Source of the DNA: Desulfomicrobium orale DSM 12838
Lineage (GTDB): Bacteria; Desulfobacterota; Desulfovibrionia; Desulfovibrionales; Desulfomicrobiaceae
NCBI RefSeq assembly: GCF_001553625.1
Contig: NZ_CP014230.1
Coordinates: 62,001 to 126,000, forward strand
Direction: 5' to 3'
Length of the DNA stretch: 64,000 nucleotides
The notes under the pieces are model-generated. The model was not told the origin of the DNA. It made no database searches and saw only the letters and a program-made list of their open reading frames with translations. Within the stretch, counting starts at the first letter, position 1; each line of letters begins with the position of its first letter. Positions 63,800 to 64,000 of this stretch are shown piece by piece. Position numbers and translations under genes: made by a program.

Positions 63800-64000
63800 A
63801 TGCCCTATAGTCCTCTGCCACAGGCCACGCTTCTGCCGCAACTACGAAAAACGATTCTGCCCGTCCTGAAACGACTTCCTCAAATCAAGGAACAACAGCT
63901 GGATGGAGAGCCCTCCTACTATGGCGCGAGCTGGCAGATCGCCCGTCAACTCGGCATGTCCGCGCCTTTGCCCTCGGGAGCCAGCTGGGTGCACGGCTGG
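63800..64000 (+). CDS. Partial gene, probable glycan-locus protein (3' end outside window)
   Basis: The first 67 codons are in the window, starting MPYSPLPQATLLPQLRKTIL after an AGGA site 9 bp upstream. The piece ends GASWVHGW. The N-terminus is hydrophilic and helical, with no signal peptide. The family cannot be named from this part. Its position suggests continuation of the surface-polysaccharide locus. Confidence 0.5.
   Translation, partial: MPYSPLPQATLLPQLRKTILPVLKRLPQIKEQQLDGEPSYYGASWQIARQLGMSAPLPSGASWVHGW

Overview
The window is GC-rich chromosomal DNA, most likely from a Gram-negative sulfate-reducing bacterium of the Desulfovibrionales type. The evidence is LPS/Kdo genes, hydrogenase maturation genes hypC and hypD, a YedE-type selenium locus, a FliJ/MotE flagellar pair and Desulfovibrio-like gene neighbourhoods. 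The taxonomic call is an inference. Many genes overlap by ATGA, so most blocks read as tight operons.

Region 1 (1-18351) is mostly housekeeping. A + strand operon runs from the purF tail through kdsD, a YkgJ-type protein, PBP1A, a nucleoside-recognition membrane protein and an M24 peptidase to a DUF4911 protein. It is followed by a minus-strand histidine kinase and HD-GYP response regulator, a Na/Pi cotransporter, a YraQ/TIGR03943 permease pair, two tiny Cys-rich proteins, a DUF1311 protein, a frameshifted ABC substrate-binding protein, and fliJ-motE-truA.

Region 2 (18378-31000) is an accessory island. It holds an IS1595-type transposase remnant, two inverted and independently broken IS5-family copies, and a + strand array of Rhs polymorphic-toxin cassettes. 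Each cassette pairs a GC-rich core with an AT-rich toxin tip and a putative immunity gene. Four copies of a 477-bp core segment are present. The large Rhs gene lacks its N-terminus, and a signal-peptide-bearing Rhs N-terminus lies downstream. The locus therefore looks like a scrambled reservoir of toxin tips.

Region 3 (31002-42089) holds a selenium/sulfur-carrier operon, upp, hypC-hypD, and a run of HD protein, ddl, waaA, kdsB, carA and TPR protein. The carA product has lost all three glutaminase catalytic residues.

Region 4 (42340-64000) is a surface-glycan locus of about 21 kb. It starts with UDP-sugar enzymes (UXS, GalE) and continues with glycosyltransferases, several methyltransferases, an AsnB-like amidotransferase, a NeuB-like synthase without a SAF domain, two cytidylyltransferase-type proteins and a WbpG-type N-acetyl-sugar amidotransferase. 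It ends with two methyltransferases, a sulfotransferase-like protein and a four-gene set in the order PEP-synthase-like kinase, class I glutamine amidotransferase, nucleotidyltransferase, CysC-like kinase. That set matches in type and order Campylobacter jejuni Cj1418-Cj1417-Cj1416-Cj1415, which make the activated phosphoramidate donor for the O-methyl phosphoramidate capsule modification. I infer that this organism decorates a surface polysaccharide with a phosphoramidate. This is the most interesting system in the window.
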